Assembly: GCA_039621445.1 (NCBI GenBank)
Contig: CP154954.1
Location: 26,958,123-27,022,122, forward strand
Source: Euglena gracilis
Lineage: Eukaryota > Euglenida > Euglenophyceae > Euglenales
Direction of reading: 5' to 3'
DNA length: 64,000 nucleotides
Position numbers and translations under genes: made by a program. Positions within the stretch are counted from its first letter, which is position 1. Each line of letters starts with the position of its first letter. Below the pieces are notes generated by a model, which did not search any database, was not told the DNA's origin, and worked only from the letters and a program-made list of their open reading frames with translations. This document shows, in pieces, positions 25,312 to 36,783 of the stretch.

Positions 25312-25668
25312 AAAAAAAACGTTGTAGAAAATAGAGTGACCCGAAGGGAGGGGATTGCCGAGGAGTATTCAACTTCACTTGATTGCACGCATGCGTTGGA
25401 CTGTTTGCGCATTTGAGTTCATCGACACACAATTGCTCCGTCGTATTACGTCTGCTATGTGTTCCCATCGGTTTTCTTACCCCTTGCCCCAAAAGCAGCC
25501 TCATCGCCTGTTCACACTCTCACAGCAGTTGCCTGTTTTTCAAAGTTTAAACATAATCCAAAACAGGGTTCTTTAAATGCAATATGTATGAGCGTTGTTA
25601 TTCCATTTTCCCTACACCACAAACGACAGTCACATACACATTTTACCAGGTCAGTCGTTACTTACAAA

Positions 25669-25717
25669 TTCAAATGTCGATGTGCGCATTTGCGCACATT
25701 GACATTTAAATTTTACG
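25669..25717. repeat. Palindrome around TGTGCGCATTTGCGCACA
   Basis: Arms of 23 nt with about two mismatches: AAATTCAAATGTCGATGTG pairs with CACATTGACATTTAAATTT. One of several palindromes with the same core between 24.4 and 26.5 kb. Confidence 0.85.
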
Positions 25718-25748
25718 TGATTATTTCACATCACCCAAAATCACGTAC

Positions 25749-25852
25749 CTCCCCCCCCTTGTCGTTGACACGGCGTGTCGTTGACCCCCCCCCCCCCCCC
25801 GTGTCAACGGCACTCTCCTGGAACATTGGCGTGCCAACGACAAGGGGGGGGG
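25749..25852. mobile_element. ~104-bp mini-element, poly-C + TTGTCGTTGACAC ends
   Basis: Left C-run + TTGTCGTTGACAC (25,759-25,771); right GTGCCAACGACAA + G-run (25,831-25,852), 12 of 13 pairing. The middle repeats the words GTGTCGTTGAC / GTGTCAACG. A tiny relative of the 5,993-6,602 element by architecture. Confidence 0.75.
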
Positions 25853-25878
25853 TAACCCTGCCACTCATCCCACCCTCT

Positions 25879-25944
25879 AATTGGAACGATGATTTGTGTG
25901 GATGTGCGCAATTGCGCACATCGACACAAATCATCGTTCCAATT
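25879..25944. repeat. 66-bp near-perfect palindrome
   Basis: Each arm is 33 nt from AATTGGAACGATGATTTGTG to the centre TGTGCGCA|ATTGCGCACA, with a single mismatch. The core is shared with neighbouring palindromes but the outer arms are not. Confidence 0.92.
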
Positions 25945-25952
25945 TCCACATT

Positions 25953-28300
25953 CCAATTAGAACCAGGTTCTAATTCATAGTGATATGTTTGCCCAACCCT
26001 TTGTACAACTCAAAATAATAAGGGTCCCCCCACACTCCCCAAATGTCTCCATTTTTCTTAAAAGTGACAATTTTTAACGTTTTTCAGACCCTCCAAAATA
26101 AATTGGACGGCATACAGTTCCTCACACCATTTGGACAGGCATCCAAATCCGTCACTTTCAACAGGTCATGCAGGGTCAAAAACCTAAAATCCGCACCCGT
26201 CGATTCTGGCGGGCGCAACCACCAGGGGTAGTTTTCGTACACTCCAGGCTATACCCCCGTATCGCTGGTGAGGGCGCAAAAACACAACTTGTGGGAGAAC
26301 AGACAACACACATTTGGTGGAACGCTCCAGTCGCGATTTCAGTTAGGATCGTGTATTCAAACCTTCCGTGAATTAGAAACTTCCTTCTAATTCTCGTACA
26401 TACCAAGAAATAATTTCGGTGGAGGCAATCAGCGGATTCGGGGTTTTGCAAAAAATATCTATTTGCGCTATTGCGCACATCGACAAAGAAAAAACCCTTA
26501 AGTGCGAGATGTGCTGCCTACGAGGAGGTCTGACCCCTTCCTGTCCTGCCAACCTCTGGCTTCTCGTGTCAGTCCCCTGCCAGCTTCCCAGCCTCACCCC
26601 ACACGGCGTCCCCAACCCCCGTCCAAATGGTCACAGAGCCAAAGGTGCCCTGGGGCCGCTTGACCCAAAGGCTTGTGGTGGGCCTGCTGCGCTTGCCTGC
26701 GTGTAACCCACTGTTGGGTGACGGTTTGCCAAACCAGTGCCATCCCCAGGATGCTGGTCCTTCCGGCTTGACCAGAGGGGGTCGGGGAAGCTGCCGCAGA
26801 CATGGGTTGGGCGGTGAATTACTTTTGGAAGTATTGTGGCGCCCCCAAAAATGAGAAGTGCTTCAATCGCGTTTCCTACCCTGGATTATTCTTTAAATCC
26901 AGGGTTGGGGTCATAGATTCGCTCAACACCTTTGCGACCCTACCCCCCAGGGGTTTTGAGAGTGGGTGGCTGGGGCCACTGGACCCCACCCCCTTGTGAT
27001 GGGGTGCGCCATGGTTTGGTCTTTGGCCCACCAGAATTTCAAAGGGTTTCGGCTGATTTTGGGTGGGTTTTGGGTGGGTGGATGGGTGGGGGTTTCGAGA
27101 GAGAAAGTGGGTGGGTGGGCATGCATGCGGGAAGCAGTGCCCCCCCCCCCCAGGGTCATAGGTGAATCTATGGTGGGGGTCCAGCCAGCTTGCCCTTGGC
27201 CTGGAAAGAGACTTGGCTGCTGCTTCCACAGCTGGCCGGTGGACGGTGCCAAAACGACCATTGGCACAATCCCCTCAAATTCTGTATGTTCAAGTAATTT
27301 TGCGGGGGGGGAAGGTCGAAAAGATCCGTCCAAATTATTTTTTGCCCCCTTCACAAGGAATACCATGAAAAAAATGGTCTTTTTGGAAAACCAGGAGGCG
27401 TTAATCACAAAAATCATTCCAAAATGCTTCACCGTATGAAGCATCAAATCATGTTACAATTATTAATGAAAACAGCATTTGACAACAATTGCTTTAGGAA
27501 AAGTGGTCAATCGTTCCATAAATGGTTTTGGGAACTGCCAATTCGCTGCCCAGTGGGCAGGGGCCAAAAAAACGGCCCACCAATTTTCCAAGAGGCAAAG
27601 TTATTTGGAGGGGGGCGTTAGTACCTGCGTGGCAAAGCACTCTGAGACCCCCCAAGCCGAATTCAGCCTGAAGGGGATGGGGCATCCAGCCAGCCAGTCC
27701 CCTTTTCAGCCAGCAGCTCCCAGCTGCAAAACCAATTTTTAGGGAAGGTGAAAGGGGTCAAATTTGTCGGGAAAGTGCTGCTTTTTGTGCAGCACATCTA
27801 ATCAGCTTAACTTGTTTTGGCAAAAAAAAAGATTCTGAGCCAGCTGGGATTGAGTTCCTTTGCTAGGTTTCGGGAACCAGCCAGGTCCAGCCAGCTGTTC
27901 GAGCCAGAATGGAGGGGGATCAGATTGTTCTGCGAACCACGGTCCCCAACCTGAGCATGGTTTTGAAGAACCGTGCTTGGGGGGGGGGCTGATCGAGGAG
28001 TATTTTTATTTTCCCTCGATTAAAGTTGGCTGTGCCTTTTTGGAGTATACACGGGTATTTCGAAGATTTTTGGCTTTCTTCCCCCACCTGGTTTCGGCTG
28101 TCTGCCAACACCTGGAAGGGGGGGGGTATAAAACACTGACTTAAGGCTGTTTAGTGCCGAATGCAGGGTGTGACAGACCAGTTATTTTTTTCCCAACCCC
28201 GAGATTTGGCTGGCCTGTCGAATTTGGGGGGAGACAACGTCAAATTGCCCCCCCCCCCCCACACATATTTACGGCCGTAGACAGATAATCTGGGAGTCCA
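25953..28300. other. Spacer, no supported gene
   Basis: Contains two small hairpins (AATTAGAACC..GGTTCTAATT near 25,960; GAATTAGAA..TTCTAATTC near 26,370), a GCGCTATTGCGCACATCGAC palindrome copy (26,465), GT/GGGT-rich text at 27,060-27,125 and a CCAGCCAGCC repeat fragment (27,686). Open frames lack domains or coherent splice sites. Confidence 0.4.
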
Positions 28301-28449
28301 GCCCGCCAGAATGGAGGACGTTTCAGAGTTTCTTTTGAGCAGAATCCTGAACTTACAGGAGGTTGATTGCTGCTTATATGCAGCCACCAATTGCATTGCT
28401 TGCTTGCTGTTCCCATTGAACATATGCAACAGCATGGCAACAGCATATG

Positions 28450-28720
28450 CAGGACTGTACGGGAATCCCTGCAACCCTATGGGTGGTGGGTGCGGAGGTC
28501 AGACCCCCCCCCCACCCCCATCCTGGTGGGTGGGGGGTCTGACCTCTCCCACCAGGCCTTCCCGTATTTCCAATTTTTAAGTCAAAAGTTTCGGCGCCTT
28601 CGGAACCGAAGGAGTTTTCTTTCCGCAGGTGCTGTGGTGGGTGGGGTGTCGACTCCACCCACCTCCTTGGTGCGGGGGGGGGGGGGTCGACCCCTCACAA
28701 GGCCTTCCCATACAGCCTTG
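28450..28720. mobile_element. hAT-like MITE, 271 bp, related to 11,848 element
   Basis: Left end CAGGACTGTACGGGAA and inverse right end CAAGGCTGTATGGGAA pair at most positions. Flanks AGCATATG (28,442-28,449) and AGCATCTC (28,721-28,728) share AGCAT. Inside, GAGGTCAGACCCCCC and GGGGGGTCTGACCTC form a perfect 15-bp stem, and an AGGCCTTCCCGT/TCGACCCC block appears as in the 11,848 element. Older than that copy. Confidence 0.7.
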
Positions 28721-28729
28721 AGCATCTCT

Positions 28730-29208
28730 CCTCTTTTTGATATACATTGAATATGGAACGCATGGCGCCGTTGTGAGTGGGCTGGACATCTTGGCAAATT
28801 GCTGCTTGCCAGTTGTGGTCGCAATTTATTTGCTCCCGTCCATTTAGACGTTTGGGCACAGGGCCGGTCTTTCAGGAACCAGATTCTTTTTTTGTTAAAG
28901 ATTTCCTTTAGGGGCGGCCAACGGCCGACCTGGGCATCAAAAAAAAAAAGTCGAAACAACCCATTTTTTGACGTTTTGGGGGATGGTCGATGGTCCTAAG
29001 GATGTCAGAAATCACTTTTTTCCCCGGAACTCGGCCCACTTGCCCAAAAAATGGCCATTTTTTGTCCATTTTCTCTGCGGATTTTTCATAGAACGTGCTG
29101 GGATGTGATTTTTTTTTGATTTTGTAAGGACCATCGTTGGCCATCGTTTGTTGGAGGTACTAGTGCGCCATACTTTGTTCCTCGTTCCAGTATGGGTTCC
29201 TTTATACA
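28730..29208. other. Spacer, nothing recognised
   Basis: No supported gene or repeat. The segment at 28,920-29,150 is A/T-rich with homopolymers. Confidence 0.35.
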
Positions 29209-29735
29209 CACACACATGTGTGTGTGTGTTGTGTGTATGTATGTATGTATGTATGTATGTATGTATGTATGTATGTATGTATGTATGTATGTATGTATGT
29301 ATGTATGTATGTATGTATGTATGTATGTATGTATGTATGTATGTATGTATGTATGTACGTATGTATGTATGTATGTACGTATGTATGTATGTATGTATGT
29401 ATGTATGTACGTATGTATGTATGTGTGTATGTATGTATGTGTGTATGTATGTATGTATGTATGTATGTATGTATGTATGTATGTATGTATGTATGTATGT
29501 ATGTATGTATGTATGTATGTATGTATGTATGTATGTATGTATGTATGTATGTATGTATGTATGCATGTATATATAAATGTATATATGTATTTCTGTATGT
29601 ATATATGTATGTATGTCTGTATGTATGTATGTATGTATGTATGTATGTATGTATGTATGTATGTATGTATGTATGTATGTATGTATGTATGTATGTATGT
29701 ATGTGTGTGTATGTATGTATGTATGCATATATGTA
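29209..29735. repeat. (GTAT)n microsatellite
   Basis: More than 110 units with occasional CGTA/GTGT variants. The frames over it (Met-Tyr-Val-Cys, His-Thr-Tyr-Ile repeats up to 259 residues) are artefacts. Confidence 0.97.
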
Positions 29736-29785
29736 CGCAACGCGTGCATAAAAGCACGCACACACGCGAATACACGTACGCAGAC

Positions 29786-29792
29786 ATATATA

Positions 29793-29858
<66 letters not shown>
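29786..29858. repeat. (TA)n microsatellite
   Basis: About 35 TA units with one interruption, immediately after the GTAT array. Confidence 0.95.
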
Positions 29859-29861
<3 letters not shown>

Positions 29862-29869
29862 GCATTTGA

Positions 29870-30745
29870 ATAGAAAATCCCTAACGCGTTGTTTTTCTAT
29901 AAAACATGTACTTTTTATGTCCCCTCCTCTTTTCATTCGAAAAATTTTATGCCCCAAGGTTTTTAGGTGGTCTATTTCGCACTTAAGTTTTTTACCTTTT
30001 TTTTGCACAATTGCTCAAACGAATTGAGATTTTCTGCATTTCAATCCTCGTCGAAAAAACCCCTGTTTGGGTCTTTTCACCTGGTGGCACATTTTTGGCA
30101 ATGTGCAGAAATGATGGTTTGCAACTCGAGTGTCACTTAAAACATGTGAAGAACTCAAAAAGGGCCTTATTGACAAACTCAGCTCTTTTTTTTTTGTCTG
30201 ACACTGGAGCCAGAGATTCCCACAAATTCGTGCCACAAATAATCACGAATAATCACGAACCAGCACCATCATCATTATCAGAGTCATCCTCTCACCTGTT
30301 TCTTCCTGATGAAAATTTTATGGGATTGGAGAACAGGTGGTTGGTGTTCGGCAAGATGGCATGCTGAATGGGGCATCATCAATATTTTTTTTTGGCATTG
30401 TTGGCACTCTTTTTTTTGGCTTATTGTCGCAATTTTGTGCCCTTTCCATCCAAATTTGTAAATTTTGGCCAGTTGTCAATCATTTTCTACCATTATTGGG
30501 CCACTATTGGCCATTTCGGGCATTTTGAGTCAACTTTGGAATATAGGTATCTTTTTTGTTTTGTTCTGCAGCCCTCTTTGAGCTTGACCCAGGGACCGAG
30601 ACCCCTTCAGAGATGAGGTTTTTTGCAAAATTCAGCAATTTTTGAACAAATTCCTGCAAAATTCCACAAAATACTGCAAAACTGTATTTTTTTTATATAA
30701 AATGTGTATTCAGGAAACGTGAAAAACCAGACGCTTTTTTTGGCA
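29870..30745. other. AT-rich spacer
   Basis: Nothing coding is supported. TGCAAAATTC-like imperfect repeats occur at 30,620-30,680. Confidence 0.35.
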
Positions 30746-30749
30746 GCAC

Positions 30750-31460
30750 GAAAAATCACAGATAATCAGGGTCGTCAGCGCGAATTTGTGGGATTCCCTG
30801 CTGGAGCCCTCGGAGCGTCCTCAAAGCCTTGTGAAAACAGTCCCCCATTCCTGTTTTCCTAACTGACAAATATCCAACCAAAGGAATTTCAAAAAAATCC
30901 TTTTTTGTTTTCACCTGCACAACCATTTGGAATAGGAGATTGGCATCAGGGAAGAAAATCCATGGTGTACCGGTTTGATAAATTGAGGTCGGCAGGAGGG
31001 GAGAGTGGCAGGCATTTTCGGAGTGACAGAGCGACCGAGAGGTGAGGGCACCAGTTTCAGTGCTGACGACCGACATGGGGGAAGTTTAGATATTCCCTGG
31101 TTTCTTGTCAGGCTGTAAGACATCGAAATCTTGCTCCTGTCTGACGGCTGGAGGAAAGATGTGTAACAAGGTTTAAAATGCCTCTCAGGGGAACATGCTA
31201 GATGACACCGGTCATGCATCAATTTCTGAAAAGCAAAAGATCACGCAGTCACAAATTTCCCTCCTCTGAAAAACCCTGAAAGACTTTTTTGAAACTGAAA
31301 GGGTTTAAACTGTAATCCCCTGGGTCGAAGTGCCATCTGCTGATGGCATCGCTTTTCATGCTTTGGGAGGGGGCCCAGTGAACTTGGAGGGTGATGCCCA
31401 TTTCCATACACCACTTGAGAAAGGGTCTGATGAGTTTGTTCAGGTGGGGTCCAAAAAAAT
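30750..31460 (-). pseudogene. Divergent DIRS-like remnant (RNase H and following domain)
   Basis: Minus-strand text at about 31,250-31,440 reads LIRPFLKWCMEMGITLQVHW then SDAISRWHFDPGDYSLNP. It aligns by eye with the RNase H end of the element at 43.2-44.4 kb (MLRPFFKWCMEHNVNLQVKW; ADPISRWEMDRGDYSLDP). The last catalytic Asp (DAISR) is kept. The next segment (30,756-31,222) is frame-broken, with a WIFFPDANLLFQMV stretch where the other copies have YANPPWSVIQKFL. It is clearly a second, older lineage of the same class. Confidence 0.75.
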
Positions 31461-31499
31461 GGCCATTTTTGGCCATTTTCGATACTTTTGGCTTCGCTG

Positions 31500-31780
31500 G
31501 GCTGCGCACAGCCCAGCTGGGAACTGCTGGCTGGAAAAGTGCTGGCTGGCTGGACCCCCCCCGGGGGGGGGTAAGGTGGGGTCTGGCTTTACTTGCTTTT
31601 GGGCAGCTTCACAAAATCTTGGCCAAAAAAAGTCCAACCAAGCTGGATTTGGGCTTTTTTTGGCTATTTTCAGGTGGCAGTCAGCTACAGCCTGGCAGCC
31701 CCTTTGGACCCCCACCCGGGGTCCAGCCAGCATCTTCTTTTTCCAGCTGGCCAGCTGGACCTCCCCCCCAGGGGTATTTT
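31500..31780. mobile_element. CCAGCCAGC family element, copy 2, with inverted ends
   Basis: Left CAGCTGGGAACTGCTGGCTGG and inverse of right CCAGCTGGCCAGCTGGAAAA share a CAGCTGG..GCTGG..GGCTGGACCCC pattern about 45 bp long. The core GCTGGATTTGGGCTT is shared with 15,450-15,475. It abuts the DIRS remnant. Confidence 0.6.
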
Positions 31781-31789
31781 AAGGAATTC

Positions 31790-32680
31790 CCCATAGAAAC
31801 AGAGTTTTCACACACCTTCGCGAACACCTCATACACATACCATTACATGCTGCACAAGAGAGCACTTGTTCCGATGTGTGAAAACAAACCGGTGGCCCTG
31901 GTCTTTCCGTTGACTGATGGCATCTTCAAATTTTTAGTGGAAATCAAGAGTGTACGACGCCGGCCTGCGAAACAACTGAATGAAGGGCACGGTGAGCACC
32001 CGAAACTCACTCTGCAAAAGGGGGTTGAACAGAGGCATTTTTAAACGACCGAGAATGGCTTAACTCCCTGGCCCTAGGAGTGGTGTAAATGGGACCCGGT
32101 AATAACCGTGGCGTACACCACCGTGGCGTACACCACCGTATTTGCAAATTTACGTTGATGTCGGATGACTTCCAAAACTCCGAACCAAAAGTTTGTGAAA
32201 ACAGGGGGTACAGATTGAAGTTTCGAATGGTCTTTTGTTGTTAATTCTATTTGTATGGGTGGTTTTTGGGACACAGACCAGGCTTCTGCTTAAGGGATTG
32301 CAGTACCCCAGGGGGGGGGGGGGGCTGGACTGCAGCTTGTCCAAATTTGGCTAGTGGGCCCGGGGGGGGGGTCTGCTAGCAAGGCTAGCTAGTGGAAAAA
32401 AAATTGGGATTTTTTGGAACAAAATCAGCCAAAAACTTCAAAAAAACTCATTTCCACCTCGGCGCACAGCGCCGGAGGAAATTTTTTTTCCAGTTGGGCG
32501 GACCTTGGGACACCCCCCCCCGGGGGGGGAGGGGGGTCTAGCTAGTCCATTTTTTCCAGTGTCTTGCCGATTGGCTAGCCAGTACCCTCCCCCCGTGTCC
32601 TTAAGCAAAAGCCTGTCACAGACTGACAATTTTTTAGACGCATACACGAGTTTTGGGACACATACTGCATCCAGGGATTT
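31790..32680. other. Spacer with CTAGCTAG-type repeats
   Basis: 32,095-32,145 holds a duplicated GTGGCGTACACCACC word. 32,310-32,590 holds GGCTAGCTAGT repeats beside poly-C/G. No supported gene. Confidence 0.4.
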
Positions 32681-32689
32681 TTTTAAGTT

Positions 32690-32963
32690 TGGACCCCCGG
32701 GGGGGAGGTAGGGTGGGTGGGTCCGGCCGAGCCCCCCCCGGGGGGGGGTCCCCCCGGAGGGGGGTGGGATATAATTTTCGGCGCCGCAGGCGCCGAAAAA
32801 AATTCTATTTTTAGCACTTTTCGCGATTTTCGGCCATTTTTTGTGGGTCCGCGGACCTGCCTCCCCACCCGGGTGGCGCCAGGGGGTGGGTGGGTGGGGG
32901 GGTTCCCCCCCACCCACCCACCCTAAGGACAGATTTACTGCATCCCAGTAAATCTGTCCTTAA
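32690..32963. repeat. Cluster of perfect hairpins
   Basis: Three perfect stems in a row: TTTCGGCGCC / GGCGCCGAAA (about 32,776-32,799, loop GCA); a 19-bp stem of G3T repeats (32,884-32,902 with 32,905-32,923, loop TT); and a 17-bp stem TAAGGACAGATTTACTG (32,924-32,940 with 32,946-32,962, loop CATCC). Poly-C/G palindromes precede them at 32,695-32,765. Confidence 0.9.
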
Positions 32964-32969
32964 ACCAAC

Positions 32970-33890
32970 TCCAAAATGCCAAAAAAAAAACAAAACGCCA
33001 AAATGCCATTATTTTTTTTAATTTCAGTTGCCCAAATGTGTGAGCTAAGTCCATAGTCATTTGTTAAGGGTGAAGTGGACAATCTCAGATGTTGCCCCCC
33101 CCCCCCCCCCGCCTTTCATCCAATAATTGCCTGGGGGGCCCTCCTCTGGGGACGAAACATAACCATTTATGTTCATCCCTTCTCTTCGGGTATCTTGTAA
33201 TGATGACTCTCTTTACGAGGGAAAGCTTTTTACGAGGCATTTTTCAACAACAAAAAAAACGATTATTAAAGTGCAAAGAAAGAGGACAAGCAAAGAGGGA
33301 TCTGGTTGTTTCAAGAGTGTGGAATGGTCAGGAAATGATGATAAGCAACCATTATTTTTAAGCACACATTCTTAAACTTTTTAAGTTTTTTTGACACGTT
33401 TTAAGGTTTGTTAAGGTTTTTAGGATTTTTAAGGTTCTATTTTTCAAGGGTGGTCCAAGGGCGTTCTGTCAGAGAATGGGGTGCAATCAAAAAAGAGTTG
33501 AAGCACCCATTTGTTGAATTTGGGCGGAAAGATAACGTTCCAGCGATGCCACACATCATTTTTCCCTGCAGAGCTGGCTATTTTGTTTTTTGGGCCATTT
33601 GCCGAGATTTTGATTTTGCTCAGGTGGAGATAAATTTTGCCAGACTGATTTTTTTGAGGTTTGTTTAAAGTGGTTTTAAGGTTTTTCTAAGGCGCCTCAA
33701 ACAATAATGCCTGGAAATGAGGTCTGAAGGTAATTGAAAAGTGAATCCATGAATGATGTCATCGGTCGGTGCCCATGTCCTCTCCGGCTGTAACGATGGT
33801 TGAAGGTCAGATTTCGTTTGTCCAGGGGGGCTGACCAAGGGGGGACTGGGGGGGGGGGGGGCGACAGCAAGCGGGGGTGTTGGCACGAAG
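32970..33890. other. Spacer, TTTTAAGG-rich in part
   Basis: Contains TTAAGGTTTTTAGG-like repeats at 33,370-33,440 and 33,655-33,690. No gene supported. Confidence 0.4.
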
Positions 33891-33893
33891 AGG

Positions 33894-33985
33894 CAGGACT
33901 GTAGACGCATAGGTGGTGACCCCCAACCCCCACCCTGGTAGGTCTGACCACCCCTCCCCCACCACGCCTTCCTGTAACAGCCCTG
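33894..33985. mobile_element. Probable short hAT-like MITE (92 bp)
   Basis: Left CAGGACTGTAGACGCA, inverse right end CAGGGCTGTTACAGGA; GGTGGT blocks and a GGTCTGACC-like stem as in the 28,450 element. No convincing target duplication. Confidence 0.45.
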
Positions 33986-33989
33986 TGGA

Positions 33990-34690
33990 GGGGGGGGGAG
34001 ACGGTCAGTGTGTGTTGCTGGGTGACTTCGAGGTATTGTGGGTGCATCAAGGAGGATTGCTGTTGCCCCCCCCTCTCCGCTGGCAGGACCGGACCCCATC
34101 CCCCCCCCCCCGCCATTCCTGTCAGCGGCCCCCACCGCCCCAACCACTGTCCGCCGTGTCCGCGCTCCCGTGTGGCGCGTGAAGAGCGTTGCCAGCCACC
34201 CTCATCGCCGCTGTGTGCACAGTGTGGCACGAACTCGGGTGAGGGTGGGAGGGGGTTAGGTTGGGAGGGGGTGGCTGTGGGATGGGGATGCCATTTCCGG
34301 TGGGACGCTGGGGGTTTAGGGTGGGGTTGCTAAGCTCTTCTCTATTCCGAGTGAAGCTGACCACCATGCCCCTGCGATGAAAACCGCGGATTATAATCAC
34401 CATGACCCTGGCCCCGTTCCCAAATTTTTTTTTCAGCTACAAGGAATTGGATCCCAACTTTCTGGATCACCTCCGTTTGAGCCCCAACTCCCTTCCAGGC
34501 CCCAGTTCTTTAGCCGACAAGGGGCCCAAACTGGGTGGATTAGCCAACCCCCCCCCCCCGTTTTGACTGTGCTATTTCTCCAGGTGAAATTTTTCGATCA
34601 AAAACTTTTGACCGAAAATTGATTTTAAAACTGACTTTCCAATAATATCTCGAGAAAACGGTCATTATTTCTGAAAGTGTCTGCCAGACC
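33990..34690. other. GC-rich spacer
   Basis: GGGTGG-rich text. No supported gene. Confidence 0.35.
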
Positions 34691-34724
34691 AAATGTACCC
34701 CTGGATACTCTTAACACCCCCCAT

Positions 34725-35395
34725 TCGCCGGTTTTGCACGCCGGCACGCCTTGCCCGTGTTTCAGCTCGGTTTTGTTGCCCAAAACGGCCATTTTGGGAG
34801 TTTCTGGCTGTTTTTTTTTTTGGTAAAAAAATCGAATTTTTTAAAAATATCTCGAAAATGAAGCGAAGTCAAAGGAAATGTCTGACCAAAAATGAAGCCC
34901 TTGGAACGGCCTTTCCAACCATACTTTGTTTTCCCCGTAACTCCACGGATAGCCTGATTTATTGCCATAAAATGACCATTGCGAGCCAAATACTGTACAT
35001 TTGGCCTGTTTGATTGAGCCCTTTTGGGGCCATTTTGAGGTCAAGAAAATCGAATTTTCAAAATACTCCAAAATGATGGCCAATCAAAGGAAATCAATGG
35101 GGACTTAAAATAAAGCCCTTGGGTCTCTATCACCCCGGACAGGCCGCCAACTGCGTGTCTGGCCCCAAATACATGCCATTTTGGGTCAAAGACCGAACAT
35201 TTCAAAATAAAATGTTGCGGAACCAAAGGAAATCACTGGGAACTGAAATCAAGCCCCAGGGACCTTGCACCAATTTGTATAGGCTTCCCAGGACAGCTGC
35301 ACGCTTGGCCCTGTTTCAGGGTTCCAAAAATAAAAATTATCAAAGTATCCCCAAAATAATTGCCAATCCCTTAGAGCGGGCTATCTAGCGTTATT
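34725..35395. repeat. Tandem satellite, block 2
   Basis: Matches block 1 from CCCAAAACGGCCATTTTGGG (34,778) through three units marked by TCAAAGGAAAT or ACCAAAGGAAAT (about 34,869, 35,085, 35,222). Units are more diverged than in block 1. Confidence 0.75.
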
Positions 35396-35429
35396 TTGAT
35401 TCCGCCGCGACTGAACCCCAGACCGACAG

Positions 35430-35580
35430 GCACCCAACCCAGTCGGGCTGCCAGACCGCCGGCCGTGCCGGCCACTGGACGGGCTGCCAGGCCGCCGGGC
35501 CGGGCTGAGCCACTGGGCCGGGCCGGGCCGGGCCGGGCCGAGCTGCTGGGCTGGGCCGGGCCGGGCTACAAGGCCGCCAG
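35430..35580. repeat. GGGCC-rich repeat
   Basis: CTGCCAGGCCGCCGGGCCGGGC-type repeats. Open frames on both strands across it are compositional. Confidence 0.7.
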
Positions 35581-36670
35581 CAACCGTATGCTTCTGCTGC
35601 CTCCTGGCAATCAGGCACATCACTACACAAAGTTTGGTGTGGGGTCTGAGGGCAGGAGGTGGCAGGGTGGGGGGGGGTCCCGGGTTCGCGCCATTTCTCG
35701 CCCTGTGAGCGTCCATCCACCTTTTCTGCCCTGTTGGGCAGGGTGTGCGGCGTGTGTAGGGTGTGGGGGTGACGGCCGACTTTGCCCCTCCCCCCGTGCG
35801 GAGCTGTAGCCTCGGTGGGTCGTTCCACCGTGCTGTGTGGGCCGGCTTGACTCACGAGTGGTCCACTTGCTGGTCGGAATCAGGCTTCTTTCTCTTGAAA
35901 AGAAAAAAAATGTCTGGCCCCGAAGGGAAGGTGGGGGTGCACACCTGTTTGATTAATTTGCATAAACCGACATTCCATGGCTTCTTGCATCCATTTTTGT
36001 TTTTTTGAAAGCAATTATTTGACTCGTTTGCTTGACCCCCCCATCGGATTTTGAGTTTTTTAAGAGTGTGGTGGTTTTGGGGCCCCTCATCCCCAGGGGA
36101 TGTGTTGCCGAACCCAGCTGGAGATTGAGCAAATAGATGGATGGAGATGAACATGGACAGGCCGAGTGCGTATGGAATTGTGGTGGGTTTCGAAAAAAAG
36201 TGGATACCTACCCCCTCTCCCAGGGTTCGCTGGGTAAATTTATGGGAGAAATCCCAGACATACCCCGTTTTGCTGTGGCACATGAAAAGCATTTAAGCAG
36301 GGTGCAACGCCCCACCCACCTGAGGGCTGACAATAACTATTTCCTCTTCAACTTTCTCAGTCACATCCAACCCCCCCCCCCCCGGAAAATTGTGGGCAGA
36401 CCCCCGGGTCGCTACAACGAAGCCTGGTCGGAGCGATGTGCTGCGGCCCCAGCTGCTGTGTTCGGTGTGTCTGTGTGGCGTGGCAGGCACTGAGCGGGAT
36501 GAGACCCCATGTGGCCACCCTGGTAGGAGAGGGCAGCTTCCGAGAAGCACTGGAAGTGAAGGAGGCTCGCCTCCGCAATGGACGAGCCAGGAAAACGTTC
36601 AAACAAGAGATGGAATGTTCAAGAATTTTTGCTGGTGACATTTGGCACAGATAACCAGAAAATTAAAAGC
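35581..36670 (+). other. Spacer with a weak exon candidate
   Basis: At 36,436-36,650 two overlapping + frames look protein-like. One contains ATLVGEGSFREALEVKEAR. The other has CSVCLCGVAGTERDETPCGH before a GTAGGA donor, which resembles the first half of a RING finger. They cannot both be right and neither could be extended. Confidence 0.2.
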
Positions 36671-36674
<4 letters not shown>

Positions 36675-36709
<35 letters not shown>

Positions 36710-36783
36710 CGTGGGTGGGTGGGTGGGTGGGTGGGTGGGTGGGTGGGTGGGTGGGTGGGTGGGTGTGTGTTTGTGTGTGTGTG
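36675..36783. repeat. (GT)n and (GGGT)n microsatellite
   Basis: GT repeats, then GGGT repeats, then GT again. The hAT-like element at 36,784 is inserted into it. Confidence 0.95.

Noticed and set aside
29012-29869. Long open frames (up to 259 codons) with Met-Tyr-Val-Cys or His-Thr-Tyr-Ile repeats; likewise at 18,948-19,480.
   Set aside because: They are frames through (GTAT)n and (TACA)n microsatellites, open in several frames on both strands.
36436-36530. RING-like CSVCL...PCGH.
   Set aside because: The second half (CxxC pair after His) is absent, and an overlapping frame is equally protein-like.
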